From Hordeum vulgare subsp. vulgare (taxonomy: Eukaryota > Streptophyta > Magnoliopsida > Poales > Poaceae): a stretch of DNA of 64,000 bases. Below are positions 1-11,852 of the stretch, one piece after another (within the stretch, counting starts at the first letter, position 1; the number at the start of each line of letters is the position of its first letter). The notes beneath the pieces were generated by a model. That model was given only the letters and a program-made list of their open reading frames with translations. It was not told the DNA's origin and made no database searches. The translations under genes and the position numbers were made by a program. Location of the stretch: positions 14,404,147 through 14,468,146 of the forward strand of contig NC_058518.1 in assembly GCF_904849725.1 (NCBI RefSeq). Direction: 5' to 3'.

Positions 1-600
1 GCAGACTTTTAACATCGCTACGAGTGAGAAAGTCTCATCATAGTCAACTCCTTGAACTTGTCGGAAATATCTTTGCGATAAGTCGAGCTTTTCTTAATGG
101 TGACTTTTCACCATCATCGTCTGTCTTCCTTTTAAAGATACATATGTACTTAATAGTCTTACGACCATTAAATAGTTCTTTCAAAGTCTACACTTTGTTT
201 TATACACGGATCCTCTCTCGGATTTCACGGCCTCCAGCCATTTGTCGGAATCCAGCCCCACCATCGCTTCTCCATAGCTCGTAGGTCCATTGTTGTTCAA
301 CAACATGACCTCCAAGACAGGGTTACCGTATCACTTTGTAGTAGTACGCGACCTTGTCGACCTACGAAGTTTGTAATAACTTGATCCGAAGCTCAATGAT
401 CACCATCATCAGTTTCCACTTCAATTGGTGTAGGCGTCATAGAAACAACTTCCTGCGTCCTGCTACACACTGGTTGAAGTGATGGTTCAATAACCTCACC
501 AAGTTCAACCACCCTCCCACTAAATTCTTTCAAGAGAAACCTTATCTGCACAATCTAATTGGAAACGATGATCTGTGATGATACTTCTTCTAAGCCAAAC
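1..600 (-). pseudogene. Copia pol fragment: integrase-RT linker and start of reverse transcriptase
   Basis: Read on the minus strand, roughly positions 190 down to 1 give the start of a Copia reverse transcriptase. Recognisable pieces are FKRKTDDDGE, KARLIAK, FRQVQGVDYDETF and a following LVAMLKS. Upstream, about 600 to 200, lies the variable linker between integrase and RT, including SGRVVELGEVIEPSL. These phrases resemble the Angela/BARE/WIS branch of Triticeae Copia elements; this is family recognition, not a search result. The reading frame shifts at least once, between KARLIAK and the FRQVQG block, and stops occur in the linker. The fragment runs off the left edge of the window, so the rest of RT may lie outside. 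It is on the opposite strand to the Copia fragment at 1.45-3.5 kb and is a separate element. Confidence 0.72.
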
Positions 601-1450
601 TGCTACGTATTGTACTATGTCAGTGAGAGATGCCTTACTCTGAGCTTAATTGTGTAAGACAGTTCAGTAGTACATCCAATCCAAGATGATGTGAAGTCCC
701 AAGGTCCACCCTGAAATAAATAGAAGATGGTTTCCAGAATAGCATACACCACTTTACAAAGAATTTCAGTTATATCAATGAGAACAGAATCATGGATACA
801 GAGAGAGCAATTTGATGTTTGGCAATCCCCACGGCGCATCAGATGTGTACTCCGTCACCTGCTTGATGCTCAGGTAGTTATCAATGCCCCTGCAAAACAA
901 AAGGCGCGGGCGTTACAACATGCCTGTAGAAACCCTCGACAGTTATAACATGCGTCAGGGAACACCATCTCGGCTCACCCTTCTCCGAGCTCTCGCCCAA
1001 AGCCGTTCACCCGCGTGCTACGGACAAAACAAAAGGGGCATGGATACATGTGATGTAAGGGGTGTTGGCTGGCTTTACCTCGTCGTCGCTGCCGGCAGGG
1101 AGCCTACTTCGCATCGGCCATGGGGGAAGAGGGGTGATTTTGGCGGGCGGGGAGGCGTTGTCGCTGCACTGGGGCGAGAGGGATGGGGTGGGGTGGGATG
1201 GGGTGGAGTGGGGGTGGGCTTGGCCGGAGACGGGACGAGTCCTACCCCTCGTCGGCGGTGGAGTCGTCTGCCTACCGGGGGCCTTGCCTCCGTCTCCGCG
1301 AGTCTCCGGTCCAGTCACTGCCAGGGGTACGACTGCGCTGAGGCTCCACCATGTGGAATAAGAGGAGGCGGGAGAGGAGGCGGCGGTCGGCGACGTCGCG
1401 GAGAGGAGGCGGCGGTCGCCGGCGTCGTCACCAGCCTCATCTCCGTTCGC
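601..1450. other. Unassigned spacer, GC-rich in its second half
   Basis: No gene is supported here. Positions 601-1000 have no recognisable coding content. Positions 1040-1440 are very GC-rich with G-runs and CGG-type low-complexity sequence, which keeps several frames open by chance. The 884-1858 reading frame is open through this block only because the GC-rich sequence runs into the Copia fragment in frame. The junction with recognisable Copia sequence is near 1451. Confidence 0.5.
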
Positions 1451-3535
1451 CAGTTTACACGTGATAACTCTTGCTCAATTGAATTTTACCCTTTTGGCTT
1501 TCTTTTGAAGGATCTACGCATCAGGAAGGTTCTCATGATCTCCGCTAGCTCCGGCGATCTCTACCCATTCTTCGGGAATAACTCCACGTGGCCACCTGCA
1601 CTCTCCGCCACCACCTCCACCGTCGACCTGTGGCACCACCGCCTCGGCCACCCTGGATCGCAGTCGTTTTCTACTATGACTAGTGATTTTCTTTCCCCTT
1701 GTAATAAACCTCCCGCATCTCCCTGTACTGCTTGCCAACTAGGTCGGCAACCTCGTCTCTCCTTCCCCTCCTCCACCAGCCGTACCTATGCACCGTTCGA
1801 CGTCATACACTGTGATTTGTGGACGTCTCCTGTTGTAAGCTTTTCGGGTTACAAATAATACCTGGTTGTATTAGATGATTACTCGCATTTCTCTTGGTCC
1901 TTCCCTCTTCGACACAAGTCCGACACTTCACTCACACTCGAACGCTTTCTCTCGTTCGTCCGAACCCAATACAACGTAATCATCAAAGCCCTACAGTGTG
2001 ACAACGGTGGGGAATTCATCAACACACACCTACGCTCCTTCTCCCTCAACGGCATTGCCTTTCGGTTCTCTTGCCCACACACCTCCCCGCAAAACGGCAA
2101 AGCCGAACGGCTCCTTCGCACCACCAATGACATCGTTCACACTCTCCTCGCCCAAGCTCATCTCCCTCCTCCCTTTTGGGTCGAGGCTCTTCACACCGCT
2201 ACCTACCTCCTCAATAGATGACCATCCCGCGCCATCGACGGCCACACACCTTTCCTTCGTCTCCATGGCATCCAACCTACCTATGATCACCTTCGGGTCT
2301 TTGGTTGCCTTTGTTTCCCCAACCTCTACGCCACATCCGATCACAAACTTTGTCCTCGCTCTACTCGCTGCGTTTTCCTCGGATATTCCCTCGAGCACAA
2401 GGGTTACAGATGCTACAATCTCTCCTCGCGGCGTGTCATAGTCTCCCGCCACGTCGTTTTTGATGAAGCATCCTTCCCATACGCTACGGACACACCCTCG
2501 CCCACACACATGCCTCCCACACCTGATCCTTCCCGCCAGATTCGCTACCTGCCAGCCCCACCAGTCCCACCTGCCGCACCTACCTCGTACTGCACCCACC
2601 CGACCGATTCTGTCGCGCCAATCATCACCCCCTCACCCTCCGCAATCCTTGCGCCACCTACCCCCACTACCAGCGCCTCGTCCGGCACCCACCCGACCGA
2701 ATCTTCCTCGCCTGTCGCGCCCCGTTCCCCCGCTCCCACCAAAGCCAACGCGTCCCCACCTGCCGCGCCCACGCCCGCTTCTGCCGCGCCTGCCACGCTA
2801 TCCTCCTCGGATCCCGAGCCTGTCTCGCCTGTTGCGACCATTCCCTCCACCAAATCCTCCTTCGTTTCCGCGCCAGCGCATAGCACACCACCACCTCTCC
2901 CTCCGCATGCAATACCAACAGCACCTCCGCTAAACTCTCATCACATGCGCACCCGCTCCAAAGCTGGATTTTGCCAGCCCAAGCGCCTCTTCGTCACAAC
3001 CACGTCCACCGACGCCATCTCTCCCATACCTCCTACATATCGCTCTGCTCTCAAGGACCCCCATTGGCGTCGTGCCATGCAAGATGAATTTAGTGCTTTA
3101 ATCCAGAACTCGACTTGGTCTTTGGTTCCCAAACCTGAAGGTGTCAACGTGGTGTCGGGCAAGTGGATTTTTCGCCATAAATTTCATCCGGATGGCTCCC
3201 TGGCACGGTACAAAGCACGATGGGTCGTTCGTGGCTTCACACAGCAGGAAGGCGTCGACTACACCGAGACTTTCAGCCCCGTGGTGAAGCCTGCTACCAT
3301 ACACGTCGTCTTGAGTATTGCCACCTCCAACAGCTGGCCCATACATCAACTCGACGTCAAGAACGCCTTCCTCCATGGTGATTTAAAGGAGACTGTCTAC
3401 TGAGCTCAACCTTCCGGGTTCATCGATACCTCCTCCCCAACCATGTTTGTCTTCTTCGCAAATCCCTCTACGGTCTCAAACAGGCTCCACCCACCTGGTT
3501 CCACCGCTTCCGCTCGTTCCTTGTTTCCATGGGTG
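1451..3535 (+). pseudogene. Copia pol fragment: GAG-pre-integrase, integrase, start of RT
   Basis: A single reading frame carries the Copia order GAG-pre-integrase, integrase, linker and RT. The pre-integrase zinc region is seen in LWHHRLGHPG followed by CTACQLG near 1630-1740. The integrase core begins at HCDLW, continues through YLVVLDDYSHF and CDNGGEF, and reaches SPQNGKAE near 2095. Linker sequence rich in proline and alanine covers about 2500-2940. RT starts near 3060 with HWRRAMQDEF and includes WIFRHKF, QEGVDYTETFSPVVKP and LDVKNAFLHGDL. The frame is broken by TAA at 1856-1858, TGA at 2219-2221 and TGA at 3401-3403. A frameshift near 3440 precedes a recognisable SLYGLKQAP segment, after which Copia sequence stops near 3535. 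Gag, protease, the YVDD motif and RNase H are missing, and no LTR was seen. This is an old, truncated element. Confidence 0.88.
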
Positions 3536-3544
3536 ACAACACTG

Positions 3545-3843
3545 TTTGTGATGAACTGTACTCGTTGGCCAGGCCGGGACCATCTTCGAGTGTATTGACT
3601 TACCAAGGGTACGAGATAAATGGGAATACATTTTACACGATCGTCCAAAATCAAAAGAGCACCAACCAAAACAGTGGTGTCTGCTTTGATGCAGCAACCA
3701 AGAGGGAAAATGACACATATTATGGTTACATAGTGGACATATGGAAACTTGTCTATGGACATGATTTCAAGGTCCCTTTGTTTCAGTGCAAATGGATCAA
3801 TCTGTCAGAAGGCGCGGTACAGATAGACCCACATACGGAATGA
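3545..3843 (+). pseudogene. CACTA-associated DUF4216 fragment
   Basis: About 100 residues match my memory of DUF4216, a C-terminal domain found in plant proteins linked to En/Spm (CACTA) transposons. The diagnostic stretches are YQGYEINGNTFYT near the start and YYGYIVDIWKL followed by VPLFQCKW near the end. The reading frame begins at 3529 inside the end of the Copia RT fragment and continues without a stop across the junction, so the apparent 104-residue protein is a chimera of two element types. The usual upstream transposase (TNP2) and DUF4218 parts are absent. No CACTA terminal repeats were seen nearby. It is most likely a dead fragment left by rearrangement. Confidence 0.78.
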
Positions 3844-4483
3844 CTACAGTGGACGTGTCGCGCCACTGTACATAGGGGGTCAGGGGTTCTTATACGCGCA
3901 CGCAGACATGTCCCGCCATGCTCCCGACGCATCTCCCCTCCCATGATCCCCATGTCCCGTGCTCCACAGCTCGCGCTCCTGGCGCGCACGCACGTGCCTC
4001 CCACGACTGGTCCGGCGCCTTGACGCGGTCACCCCCGCATCGATCGCGCCAACTAACTCAATGCATGCACGCACACCCCCTAGGACACGCAAACACACAC
4101 CCTAGGCCGTGGCGGACCGAAACCGTCACGCTCCTGCCGCGCGTACACACACGCGCCCGACGCGACAAAACGGGTGCAAGCACGCCTGCGCACCCAGCCG
4201 CGGCATATTGACCCAACACTCATCACGTGGTTTACCCACAAGGGGTAAACACAAGGATCCCCCAGGATACCTTACAACCAAACGAGGCCCAATCGGATTA
4301 ATCCATCCGGGAGATACAAGACAGCAAAGTGTACCAGAGTTGTAGGTGCGCTAAACCAGGAAATTCACATATTTAGGAAAAGAAAAATATTACAATGAGA
4401 ATGGTACTAGTTTTCTCTTAGCAGGTTTCTGAAATTGGTAGTTTTCTGTAAGTGTAGCCCCAACTGTGGTACCTTTAACTATT
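3844..4483. other. GC-rich spacer with a short inverted repeat
   Basis: Positions 3844-4250 are GC-rich and CpG-rich; the open frames there do not resemble a known protein. An imperfect inverted repeat (TACAGTGG, later CCACTGTA) lies at about 3845-3872. The stretch could be an LTR or the 3' part of the CACTA fragment, but no paired terminus was found. Confidence 0.4.
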
Positions 4484-4743
4484 TACACCCTCCATTCCTT
4501 GATATAAAGTGTATAGTTTTTTAAAAAAAATTCAAAATATAAGGTGTAGTGCGTTGCATCACTCGTGTGGATTTTTTTTAAGGATTTGATTATATTTTCT
4601 TATATCAGGCAAGCTCCTCTATTTTTTGATGTCAATTAGTCAGGTGTAATCTCACCCAAAACTTGTGAAACTTTCCCTCCACGTGTGTTTTTTAATTTCC
4701 ATGCCAAAAACTATACACTCTATATTTAGGAGTGGAGGGAGTA
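4484..4743. mobile_element. Stowaway-type MITE, 260 bp
   Basis: Both ends begin with TA followed by a CTCC-rich inverted repeat. The left end reads CACCCTCCATTCC and then TATAAAGTGTATAG. The right end, read in reverse complement, gives CTCCCTCCACTCC followed by TATAGAGTGTATAG. The TA dinucleotides at both edges fit the Tc1/mariner (Stowaway) target duplication. There is no coding capacity, as expected for a MITE. Confidence 0.85.
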
Positions 4744-6180
4744 TTAAATTTCCTAACCAGTTTGGGAACTTGGTCAGCTGAAGAAAATGCTACTGGTTTG
4801 TATGCTAGCTTGGAAAGAGCTAAGCTCATCTAATAGGAGGGCAAAATCTTAATGTGGCCTCGATATTTAATAGAGTAAACAAGAACGCGGCTACGTCAAT
4901 GTTGTAACCCATTGAAGAGATGCTCTACTTGCTGCATCAAAGTAGACCCCTTCGCTCGGTTGCATGCTACATCAAAGATTCTCCTGCTTGTCGCAGTGAT
5001 GAGCTTCACCATCAGCTTGATGCTCTGCCTGCCACGACAAAGAATTAATACTTATCCCAGTCATTGATATGCAACTAAAATTTCCAATGTATCCCATTTC
5101 TAAAGGATGTCTTCATTCAATTGGTAGCGCCACCCATCATGTCCATCATTTTTGCTCTCCCTACAGACTAGTAAATATTCAACGTGGTTGTCTCACACAA
5201 CTATACTGTAATTTTGAGCGTTGCTTTTTTCGGCATGAGGAAGCTGGTCTTTTATAAGTATGGTGCAGCTGGTGAAGTGGATACTTCGTTCTTCACCAAA
5301 CTTCATTTGGCTGGTTTGTTATTGTTTCCTCCAAATGTGGCCATAAATATGAAATAAGTAACATTTATAATGCCCATGCAATACGTACAACCTTGCAATG
5401 CCTTCTCGCAGAAAAGAAAATTGACATGCCACAAATTGGGTTCATCCTAGTGATGAAACTACGGTTCACTGGCTTAGAAATAAAACTATAATGTACCCAA
5501 GCATTTATCTTCTCTATTTCCTACCTCTAAATCCACTTTTTCCCTAGACAAGCTCGTATTCTTGTTAAAATAGCATGCTGCACTGTTGGTGCATATGTAC
5601 ACTTACATTTCAGCAACCTAGCCTGCATGGTTTTGGCTAAAAGGGAACATCACAACTTTTGAGACTGAACTAACAACCACAAACGTCTTAGGGTTTGTCA
5701 ATTTTCACCTTGGAAGGGCCACAAACAAATAGCCATCACCCGAAACATGTGTATAATTCAAAAACAAAATTCCAAATGATTGTGATAATATCAATTGATA
5801 ATTGACAACAATCAGCATAGACGCAAAGTGCATTCCTTTTATTTGATTCTCAATGATAACTTATCTAGCTTAACTTTGACAATATTATATGAAGTACAAA
5901 TATTTGTCCACTCAAGGCTTGTAAGATACCCCTGCAGAAATATCAGGTGGAGCTGAAGAAGGATGTACTTCCGTTCTAACCATGTTCATCCCTGCCTTCC
6001 ATTTTTTTTAAAGAATTTGAGCGCACAAATTTTCATTACTATAGCAATCAATGTACTTGAAACAAACAAAAAAACACCACAACTATTATACCTCAACGTA
6101 GAACTACCAAATAATCTTTGTTCACAACACAACGACATAACTATTGTGATCTTCCTTCCATAAACTACAGAGAAAAATGC
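4744..6180 (+). repeat. Spacer containing the most diverged copy of the local repeat family (about 4850-5900)
   Basis: No gene is supported. The stretch 5070-5340 aligns by eye with later repeat units (CATTTCTAAA, a gap, CTTCACCAAACTTCA, then AAATGTGGCC). The stretch 5640-5850 aligns with 31.88-32.10 kb and 60.35-60.55 kb. Order and orientation are the same as in the later copies. Stops occur throughout in all frames. Confidence 0.5.
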
Positions 6181-6900
6181 ATATATATACATCTTATCGG
6201 GGTCGACATGATCTCGACACGGAACCGACCTTGGTCCTCCTATATATACATCTTATCGGGGTCGGCCAAAGACACACCGAAAACCATCTAGGGTTTTGCC
6301 TCGTCTCACAACTTACGCCTCCATCGTAGTCTACCTCATCCCGAGCGCCGGCGTCCAATGGCGGACGGGAGAGCAGGTCTCCGGAACCAGTCGCCTTTGC
6401 AATCCTGTACGGGAGAAGGCGAATTAGGTTTCTGGGAAGCGCTTTGCGCGACTGCTCGCTGCTTCCACAACGGGTCATCTACCAAGCAAGTCGGGCGGTG
6501 CTGCGTACCGCCGCCTCAAGCGTCGTCTACTTCGTCCGTCATCGCCAACGTCATCGTCAACAACGCATATGCACCGAACACATCTGCTTCCTCTACAAAC
6601 GTTCGGTACGTGCGTCGTGTTCCCGTTAGTCTGATGAACATGTTAGATGCGTACATGTTTTGCTACACGGTCTTGCTGCTATTCATGTTGTCTGCTGCAT
6701 CTAGTATGTTAGAGTTTCACATGTTAGTAGCTGCTATCGTCATGCTTTATATTCTGGAATTAATCATGGAAATTGTGCCTAATTCCTCAACACAATGCAC
6801 TTCACCGACCATGTCCATGCTTTTAAGCTATGCATATTCTTCTGCCTTTCCATATTGCTTGCTTTTCTGATCTTTCTGATGTTTACGGCTCGCCGACACA
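6181..6900. other. Unclassified retroelement-like region with a short direct repeat
   Basis: A roughly 24-bp sequence (TATACATCTTATCGGGGTCG) occurs twice, starting near 6187 and 6245. The following sequence is GC-rich to about 6600 and open in one frame to 6870 (170 residues), but the protein has no features I recognise. The sequence resembles leader or LTR-type DNA in Triticeae repeats, without a second LTR. It remains unclassified. Confidence 0.35.
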
Positions 6901-8040
6901 TCATATTTCGTCCCCATGACCATTACCGGAAGCTTACTTGCTCCTGGAGGCAACAACAATCAAGTGGTGGCACAATTTTCGCACTAGACATCTACTTTAG
7001 TCTTTCGGTAAGTCATTGTGTTATTGTCAACCAAAAGAAGATGATCACGATATTTGCCCATGCAAATATTCTTAAAAGAAAACCATGTAAAAATAAACTT
7101 ATTACAAGTTGATCTGAAAGGTTTGTTTCATTGACGAGGTGATCAATGAATCTCTCAATATTAGAATCGAGTGGTGTACACTCATGTGTATGAATTGATA
7201 GGCATGTATATATGTGTAAAGCTTAGTTAAGCTTCCATTGCATATGCCTAAACTGCAATGATAGCCTAAAAAGTAGAATGCATGGATCGACCTGCATTAT
7301 TCGACATCATGATAAAGTAACTTGGACCATATCATTTTTTTATTATATAAAAAATAACATGTGTGTGAAACAAATATAGACATGCATATCATATGAGGAA
7401 ATACAATATTTCAAGCTGGGAAAAATAACAATTAAGTTATTATGCATTAAGCGACACTATGCTATGGAAACATGGCGTCAAAAAGTATTTAAGTAACAAT
7501 ATGTACATATAATAAATTATCATATTATTTTCTTTGAGTGAACAATTAGATTTCTAACTATTGTTCAAAAGTTAGAACTACCTTCTTTCTTACTAAGTTG
7601 AATATAATGACCGAACTGAGACATGCTAGATTTACTGTTTAAAATGAAAATATAGTAAAATGAAATATAAATATTTTCTCAAGATAGTTAAGCTTTTAGT
7701 ATATGATTGATTTTTTTTCATATTCAACATTCAATTAACAGTTTGCACACACCAAATGTATTTTTCTACTGGATGCAAAAAGAAGTGCTTATAAAAAGTA
7801 TCATAAGTATGAACCGTTTAAAAAACTAGTCCGTGCGTATGCCCGGGTTGATGACTAGTTAATATTAATTTTATTAATATAAAAAAAGATGAAGGTGAGG
7901 ATTCACGTTGATCCATTCTTGTTTCGCTGGTTGCTCAACTCTAACTAAAATCATCCTAGTCGGACTCCATGCAAGCGTCTATGACCAGGACTATCCTATA
8001 TGACCACAATATATATGCATGCATGTACCACTATTTTTTC
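6901..8040. other. AT-rich spacer
   Basis: No gene or classifiable repeat is seen. Near 7827-7860 an 8-bp inverted pair (AACTAGTC and GACTAGTT) brackets the phrase CCGTGCGTATGCCCGGG. This resembles the ends of small grass DNA elements but no partner terminus is clear. Confidence 0.4.
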
Positions 8041-8357
8041 TACTAGTAGGCGGAAGCACGGCGGCACGCCGTGCCCGTCGTTAAGTGTGTGTGGTTGGGC
8101 TGTTCTTCTTATAGAAGAAAAAGTGTTGCGGTTGTGCTGTTATTTCTTATAGAAGAATAAAAACAGTGGGCAAATGAGTTGGCAGTGGCCAGTGGGTAAT
8201 GTGCAAGCCAATTTAATTTAGATAAATACCGCCCTTGGCTCAGCCCCGTGTGTGTTGCCTTTTAAACTTTTTATTTTAAAGGTAAGAGAATGGGTGACGG
8301 TGGTTTTGGGGTCGAATTGGCTGCAACAAAGTTCTTTTAAAACTATTGATAGAGTCC
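8041..8357. mobile_element. Possible small non-autonomous DNA element
   Basis: The left edge has ACTAGT followed by a GC-rich palindromic stretch with CACGCCGTGCCCG. The right edge, near 8335-8357, has TTTTAAAACTATTGATAGAG. This pairing of an ACTAGT/GCCCGTGC-type start with a TTTAATAGTAGAGAT-type end recurs in abundant grass repeats and again at 12.39-13.19 kb here. No target duplication was identified, so the call is weak. Confidence 0.28.
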
Positions 8358-10410
8358 AAAGAATTTCATTACATATTGATAGACCATGAAAACATAATTA
8401 GAATCTATAATCGGTTGTTTATTATTTGACGCTTCTAACTTCTGTCTAGCTATCAAAATCAGATGCATCATTAACAGAAATTCAACACATATGTCTCTAT
8501 AGGAAGTTAATTTTCTAATCGTTGCAAGTTCAGAATCGAAGTATCTTACTATTAGCCTAGGAAGTCTACAACATGATCATCATAAGGATAGCAGCGTAAC
8601 AGAGAATGTCATCTTTGAAAGTAACATATAAGGCTGGAGCATTGATGTTCCCTTAGAAAACAACAATAATCAGTTACAAATCAGTGTGTTTCTCATGCCT
8701 ACCAAATACTCGTACATAAGGTGAAAAAAAATTAAAGGAGCACACCTACCACACAACCTTATTAGTCGGTTGCCGAACCATGCTTGAATCCTTTAGTCTT
8801 GCCATCCAGAACATGTACATCTAAAAGAGAAACCTAGAAAATTTGAAAATAAAGGCAGAAATACTAAGAGGTTGATAACTGAGAAGACCTCGTAAACCAA
8901 CTTGAAGCAACTATATTGCTTGAAGGCAAGGTGATCAATCATCTGCTACGAAAAAGTAGGAGTAGAATTCTTTCTGTATAGAAACGGTGTTGAATTTGAG
9001 AGGTTAAAGCAAAACGATGTCCATAACATCTAGTATTATCCATGTTGCGCTGAGCTAAAGGGGGAAAAAGGGGACAAATATATTAATAGCATATTCAAGG
9101 ATACATTTTAAGGGAATAATTTCAATATAATCAATTATAAGTGCCCTTCGGTAGACATAGTTGAATTAGGTGTGAGGACCCGTAACAATTCTCAGTTTCG
9201 TCTGCTTCTTTTTTTTGTAGGAAACTAACTTGTATTCCCTTAAATTATAGATTGTTGAAAGGAAAAGGAAAGGAGTAATAGCAAAGGAAAGTCTAACTAT
9301 TGTGACATTCAAACCATTGTATTCACAGTTGTTGTTCTTTGATATGCAAAGGCGCATCTACCAGAATGTTAAACCTTACATTTTTCCTAGATTATTTCTG
9401 AAACATGGCGATCTTCTTTATCAGAAGTTCAGAACCTAGTCTGCGTTGTTATAAACATCTTATTTCTGAAACCTGTGGCTCTTCTTTATCAGGACCTATT
9501 TTGCCAAGCTATAGAAATATATGAAAAGATTAGTAATTTGAACAGGAGCTGTACAATTTATAGAGGGGGAAAATGAGAAGGAAAAAATAAGACAGGAATG
9601 CTAGTACGAACACAGGTTATATATATGTGAAAAATCAATAATCTCTATTTTAGAAATACCACTTCTAACTGGAGCTTAAAACATGACAGTAGAAGCATGA
9701 TCCTCCAGTGCTTCTGAATTCATTATCCTCGTATTCTGGTTGGATTTGTTTGGCTCGAACTTTAAATAAGCAGTGTGTGTCTTCCTCTGTGTTTGGAATG
9801 ACTGTTGATCAATGTGACTGGTTTGGTTGGAATGACAGATTCTAGGGATCATGTACGTTTCCTGTTGATCCATGAAGATGGCCATTCCATACTGGACTAA
9901 ATCTATGTCGTCCTTCACCTCAAAATATGTGCAGTTTGGTTAGTCAGACCGTCTATTTCCCCTGATTTATCCTCACAGCAGTTAGAACCAGATTTCCTTT
10001 TTTGGGCAGAAGTAATGAGAAGAAGGTTAGTTTAATTATGAAATAAAACAATGTGAATTCACATTTTCTATGGTCCTGATTTCCAGGAAACCATCAATGA
10101 TTGGAATGCATACGACCGTCTATCATACATACAACTCATGGATATTAGATGAAGTTTGTATGTAGAAATTCATAATTGATAAATAGACGTGATTATAGTT
10201 ATAGTGGAAATACCTTGATTTCTACACTCTGCAATTCATTGTCGCCGAAATTTGTTGTGCATCACATGGAAAGGGTGCCAGAAAAGGAAAATATCATTAG
10301 AAAACCTATCACGCACGAGATGTGAACAATCAAAGTGTCCATGAGAATATTATAACTACCATATCTATCAATTTGAAGATCCCTTTCTCTCTACTCTTTC
10401 TGCAAATTGA
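8358..10410. other. AT-rich spacer without recognisable features
   Basis: All open frames are short and none resembles a known protein. No terminal repeats or tandem arrays were noticed. Confidence 0.45.
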
Positions 10411-10572
10411 TACTCCCTCCGTTCCTAAATATAAGGCCTTTTAAAGATTATACTATGGACTATATACGGATGTATATAGACATATTTTAGAGTATAGATT
10501 CACTCATTTCGTTCCGTATGTAGTCTATAGTGTAATCTTTAGAAGGTCTTATATTTGGGAACGGAGGGAGTA
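10411..10572. mobile_element. Stowaway-type MITE, 162 bp
   Basis: The element starts TACTCCCTCCGTTCC and ends GGAACGGAGGGAGTA, giving long, nearly perfect terminal inverted repeats that continue inward through the AAATATAAGGCC region. The edges are TA on both sides. The low divergence between the two arms suggests it is younger than the MITE at 4484. Confidence 0.93.
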
Positions 10573-11054
10573 CAATATAAAACTTGTGTGCAATACTGTG
10601 CATAAACAGTACCTTCATTTGCCAAATAAAATAGCTCAAGTGATATCCTAATGTACATATCTTGCCTCTAATCATTTTTATTGAAGAACCTGGTGGCATG
10701 AATCCACTTCAAACATGACTAAATGCACATAATCAAAAGCGACATGGAGACTCAGCATGCTCGTATTCGCCGTCGTGCTCCGGTTGTGAGGCCATGGGGG
10801 CGGAGCACGACCTGCCTCAACGGCCGATGTCCAACAACAGATCGAGATAGCCAGGGTTGGTGAGGGAGGTGCTTTTGAGGGCCGGTGTCGGAGACGAAGG
10901 CGTACTACCTAGTCGGAGCGGAGGACGAAAGGGAGAGGAGGGAAGGAGGCACCATGGGGATGGAGAGGAGAGGAGAGGAGGCGCCACGGTGGATACGGAG
11001 CGACCGGCGACGAAATCAAACCGCGGCCATGGGAGGTGCGCCGATGACGACCCG
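10573..11054. other. Left flank of the minisatellite
   Basis: Positions 10740-11050 become GC-rich toward the array. Long frames reading in from both sides are kept open by the array, and no conserved domain is seen. The sequence could be a decayed gene 5' region or captured promoter, but nothing proves this. Confidence 0.35.
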
Positions 11055-11852
11055 CGGCGGTTGGCGGCGGAGCAGGAAGGAATCGAGGGGTGGATGCGGC
11101 GGTTGGCGGCGGAGCAGCAAGGAATCGAGGGGTGGATGCGGCGGTTGGCGGCGGAGCAGCAAGGAATCGAGGGGTGGATGCGGCGGTTGGCGGCGGAGCA
11201 GCAAGGAATCGAGGGGTGGATGCGGCGGTTGGCGGCGGAGCAGCAAGGAATCGAGGGGTGGATGCGGCGGTTGGCGGCGGAGCAGCAAGGAATCGAGGGG
11301 TGGATGCGGCGGTTGGCGGCGGAGCAGCAAGGAATCGAGGGGTGGATGCGGCGGTTGGCGGCGGAGCAGCAAGGAATCGAGGGGTGGATGCGGCGGTTGG
11401 CGGCGGAGCAGGAAGGAATCGAGGGGTGGATGCGGCGGTTGGCGGCGGAGCAGCAAGGAATCGAGGGGTGGATGCGGCGGTTGGCGGCGGAGCAGCAAGG
11501 AATCGAGGGGTGGATGCGGCGGTTGGCGGCGGAGCAGCAAGGAATCGAGGGGTGGATGCGGCGGTTGGCGGCGGAGCAGCAAGGAATCGAGGGGTGGATG
11601 CGGCGGTTGGCGGCGGAGCAGCAAGGAATCGAGGGGTGGATGCGGCGGTTGGCGGCGGAGCAGCAAGGAATCGAAGGGTGGATGCGGCGGTTGGCGGCGG
11701 AGCAGCAAGGAATCGAGGGGTGGATGCGGCGGTTGGCGGCGGAGCAGCAAGGAATCGAGGGGTGGATGCGGCGGTTGGCGGCGGAGCAGCAAGGAATCGA
11801 GGGGTGGATGCGGCGGTTGGCGGCGGAGCAGCAAGGAATCGAGGGGTGGATG
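11055..11852. repeat. Minisatellite: 19 tandem copies of a 42-bp unit
   Basis: The array consists of 19 units of exactly 42 bp (11055 + 42n), beginning CGGCGGTTGGCGGCGGAGCA and ending GAGGGGTGGATG. Units are nearly identical. Units 1 and 9 share one variant (AGGAAGG in place of AGCAAGG), and one later unit, near 11673, has CGAAGGG. Because 42 is divisible by three and the unit lacks stops in most frames, five of the six frames stay open for 330-410 codons. Predicted proteins are simple 14-residue repeats, which is a consequence of the array and not evidence for a gene. Confidence 0.97.

Noticed and set aside
1007..1361. Open frames on both strands in the GC-rich block near 1.0-1.4 kb
   Set aside because: Low-complexity GC-rich sequence suppresses stops on all strands; no domain is visible.
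2030..2924. Long minus-strand frames (up to 189 codons) opposite the Copia fragment
   Set aside because: They are shadows of the plus-strand Copia integrase and linker coding sequence.
11055..11852. CRISPR-like array
   Set aside because: The units are contiguous with no unique spacers, and the sequence is a plant genome.
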